Positions 63,027 through 64,000 of a DNA stretch of 64,000 nucleotides are shown here, one piece after another. The position numbers were made by a program, and so were the translations under genes. This DNA comes from Betaproteobacteria bacterium (lineage in GTDB: Bacteria > Pseudomonadota > Gammaproteobacteria > Burkholderiales > Casimicrobiaceae): the NCBI GenBank assembly GCA_016861105.1, contig BOKS01000002.1, forward strand, positions 1 to 64,000, in the 5' to 3' direction. Each line of letters begins with the position of its first letter. Position 1 is the first letter of the stretch. The notes beneath the pieces were generated by a model. The model ran no database searches and had not been told where the DNA came from. It saw nothing but the letters and a program-made list of their open reading frames with translations.

Positions 63027-64000
63027 ATGCGCATCCTGCACGTCCTCGACCACTCGCTGCCGCTGCACAGCGGCTACGCGTTCCGCACCGCGGCGATCCT
63101 GCGCGAGCAGCACGCGCTCGGCTGGGAGACGCTGCAGCTGACCACGCCGCGACAGCAGGCCGGCGACGACGTCGAGCGGGCCGGCGGGCTCGTCTTCCAC
63201 CGCACGCCGCTGCCCGGGTCCGCGCTCGCCCGCGTGCCGCTGGCTGGCTACGCGCGGGAGATGGCCGCCACCGCGGCGCGCATCGGTGCGCTGGCGGCAT
63301 CGTTCCGGCCCGACGTGCTCCACGCGCACTCGCCGGTGCTCGACGTGCTGCCCGCGCTGCGCGTGGGGCGCCGGCTCGGGCTGCCGGTCGTCTACGAGCT
63401 GCGTGCGCTGTGGGAGGACGCCGCCGTCGACCACGGCACGACCACCGAGGGAAGCGCGCGCTACCGCGCGTCGCGCGGCGTCGAGACGTGGGCGCTGCGC
63501 CGCGTCGACCACGTGACGACGATCTGCGAGGGCCTGCGCGCGGAGATCGTCGCGCGCGGCATCGCGCCCGAGCGCGTGACCGTGGTGCCCAACGCGGTGG
63601 ACGTCGCCGCGTTCCGTTTCGCGCAGCCGGCCGACGACGCGCTGCGCGCCCGGCTGGGCTTCGCCGGCTGCACGGTCGTCGGCTTCGCCGGCTCGTTCTA
63701 CGCCTACGAGGGAATCGACCTGCTGATCGACGCCGTGGCGCGCCTCGCCCCCGCCCACCGGCGCCTGCGCGTGCTGCTGGTCGGCGGCGGCCCGCAGGAG
63801 CGGGCGCTGCGCGCGCAGGCGATCGAGCAGGGACTGGGCGACCGCGTCGTCTTCAGCGGCCGCGTGCCGCACGACGAGGTGCAGCGCTACTACGGGCTCA
63901 TCGACGTGCTCGCGTATCCCCGCCACCGGATGCGCCTCACGGAGCTCGTCACCCCGCTCAAGCCGCTGGAGGCGATGGCGCAGGGCCGCATGCTCGTCGC
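63027..64000 (+). CDS. Exosortase A system glycosyltransferase (TIGR04063 type), truncated by window edge
   Basis: The first 324 residues of a GT-B family 4 enzyme; the end lies beyond the window. RILHVLDHSLPLHSGYAFRT is the characteristic start of the exosortase-A group. LHAHSPVLDVLPALRVGRR, ELRALWEDAAVDHGTT, VVPNAVDVAAF, VLLVGGGPQERALRAQA and LTPLKPLEAMAQGR-type TELVTPLKPLEAMA follow. ATG 63027 is preferred; GTG 63018 in frame is an alternative. Palindrome C lies just upstream, so its message carries the repeat in its leader. Confidence 0.92.
   Translation, partial: MRILHVLDHSLPLHSGYAFRTAAILREQHALGWETLQLTTPRQQAGDDVERAGGLVFHRTPLPGSALARVPLAGYAREMAATAARIGALAASFRPDVLHAHSPVLDVLPALRVGRRLGLPVVYELRALWEDAAVDHGTTTEGSARYRASRGVETWALRRVDHVTTICEGLRAEIVARGIAPERVTVVPNAVDVAAFRFAQPADDALRARLGFAGCTVVGFAGSFYAYEGIDLLIDAVARLAPAHRRLRVLLVGGGPQERALRAQAIEQGLGDRVVFSGRVPHDEVQRYYGLIDVLAYPRHRMRLTELVTPLKPLEAMAQGRMLV

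Overview
The window is very GC-rich, densely coding DNA. It looks like a betaproteobacterial chromosome (Burkholderiales/Rhodocyclales type). Supporting signs are dapA-bamC-purC and tesA/ybbA-ybbP/selU neighbourhoods, an HxlR/LysR/P460 group, DUF2917 and DUF2970 proteins, and a complete-looking XrtA/PEP-CTERM exopolysaccharide locus. I see no rRNA, tRNA or CRISPR array. The last gene runs off the right edge.

Left edge (1-3.5 kb): a remnant that looks like a P4-type phage satellite. It has an AlpA-like regulator, a small overlapping frame, and a Toprim/AAA primase-helicase that loses its helicase half partway and continues in frame into unrelated sequence with an SLH-like repeat. From 3.7 kb onward the content is ordinary core genome: yccA-type protein, rlmD, the overlapping tsaB-rimI-uracil-DNA glycosylase operon, lemA with two TPM-domain proteins, lplT, alr-hldD-comEA, cysM, a PolB-like exonuclease, the minus-strand tesA-selU-phzF operon facing ybbA-ybbP-globin, a NatA/NatB-like exporter with an S33 hydrolase, kynA and a kynureninase-like enzyme, and two family-2 glycosyltransferases.

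Middle (31.9-47.7 kb): clpB behind a textbook sigma-32 promoter; a two-gene cluster of small cysteine-containing proteins behind a TTGACA/TATCAT promoter overlapped by a strong Fur box; LysR, cytochrome P460 and HxlR genes; dapA-bamC-MBL hydrolase-purC; roxA, slyD and mutS.

Right (47.8-64 kb): a PEP-CTERM protein with cysteine/glutamine positions resembling an internal thioester domain, preceded by a near-consensus sigma-54 promoter. Facing it is a 12-gene plus-strand XrtA operon: export lipoprotein, chain-length determinant, tyrosine kinase, outer-membrane beta-barrel protein, AAA ATPase, wecB, polysaccharide deacetylase, FemAB protein, exosortase A fused to EpsI, two glycosyltransferases and an amidotransferase. 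Together these would make and export an exopolysaccharide and process PEP-CTERM proteins at the cell surface. The priming sugar transferase, flippase, polymerase and PrsK/PrsR regulators are not in the window.

Three large palindromes built on a shared GGGTCAGAG core (31.9, 42.5 and 62.9 kb) form a REP-like repeat family. They sit exactly at gene ends, and one supplies the stop codons of both neighbouring genes.
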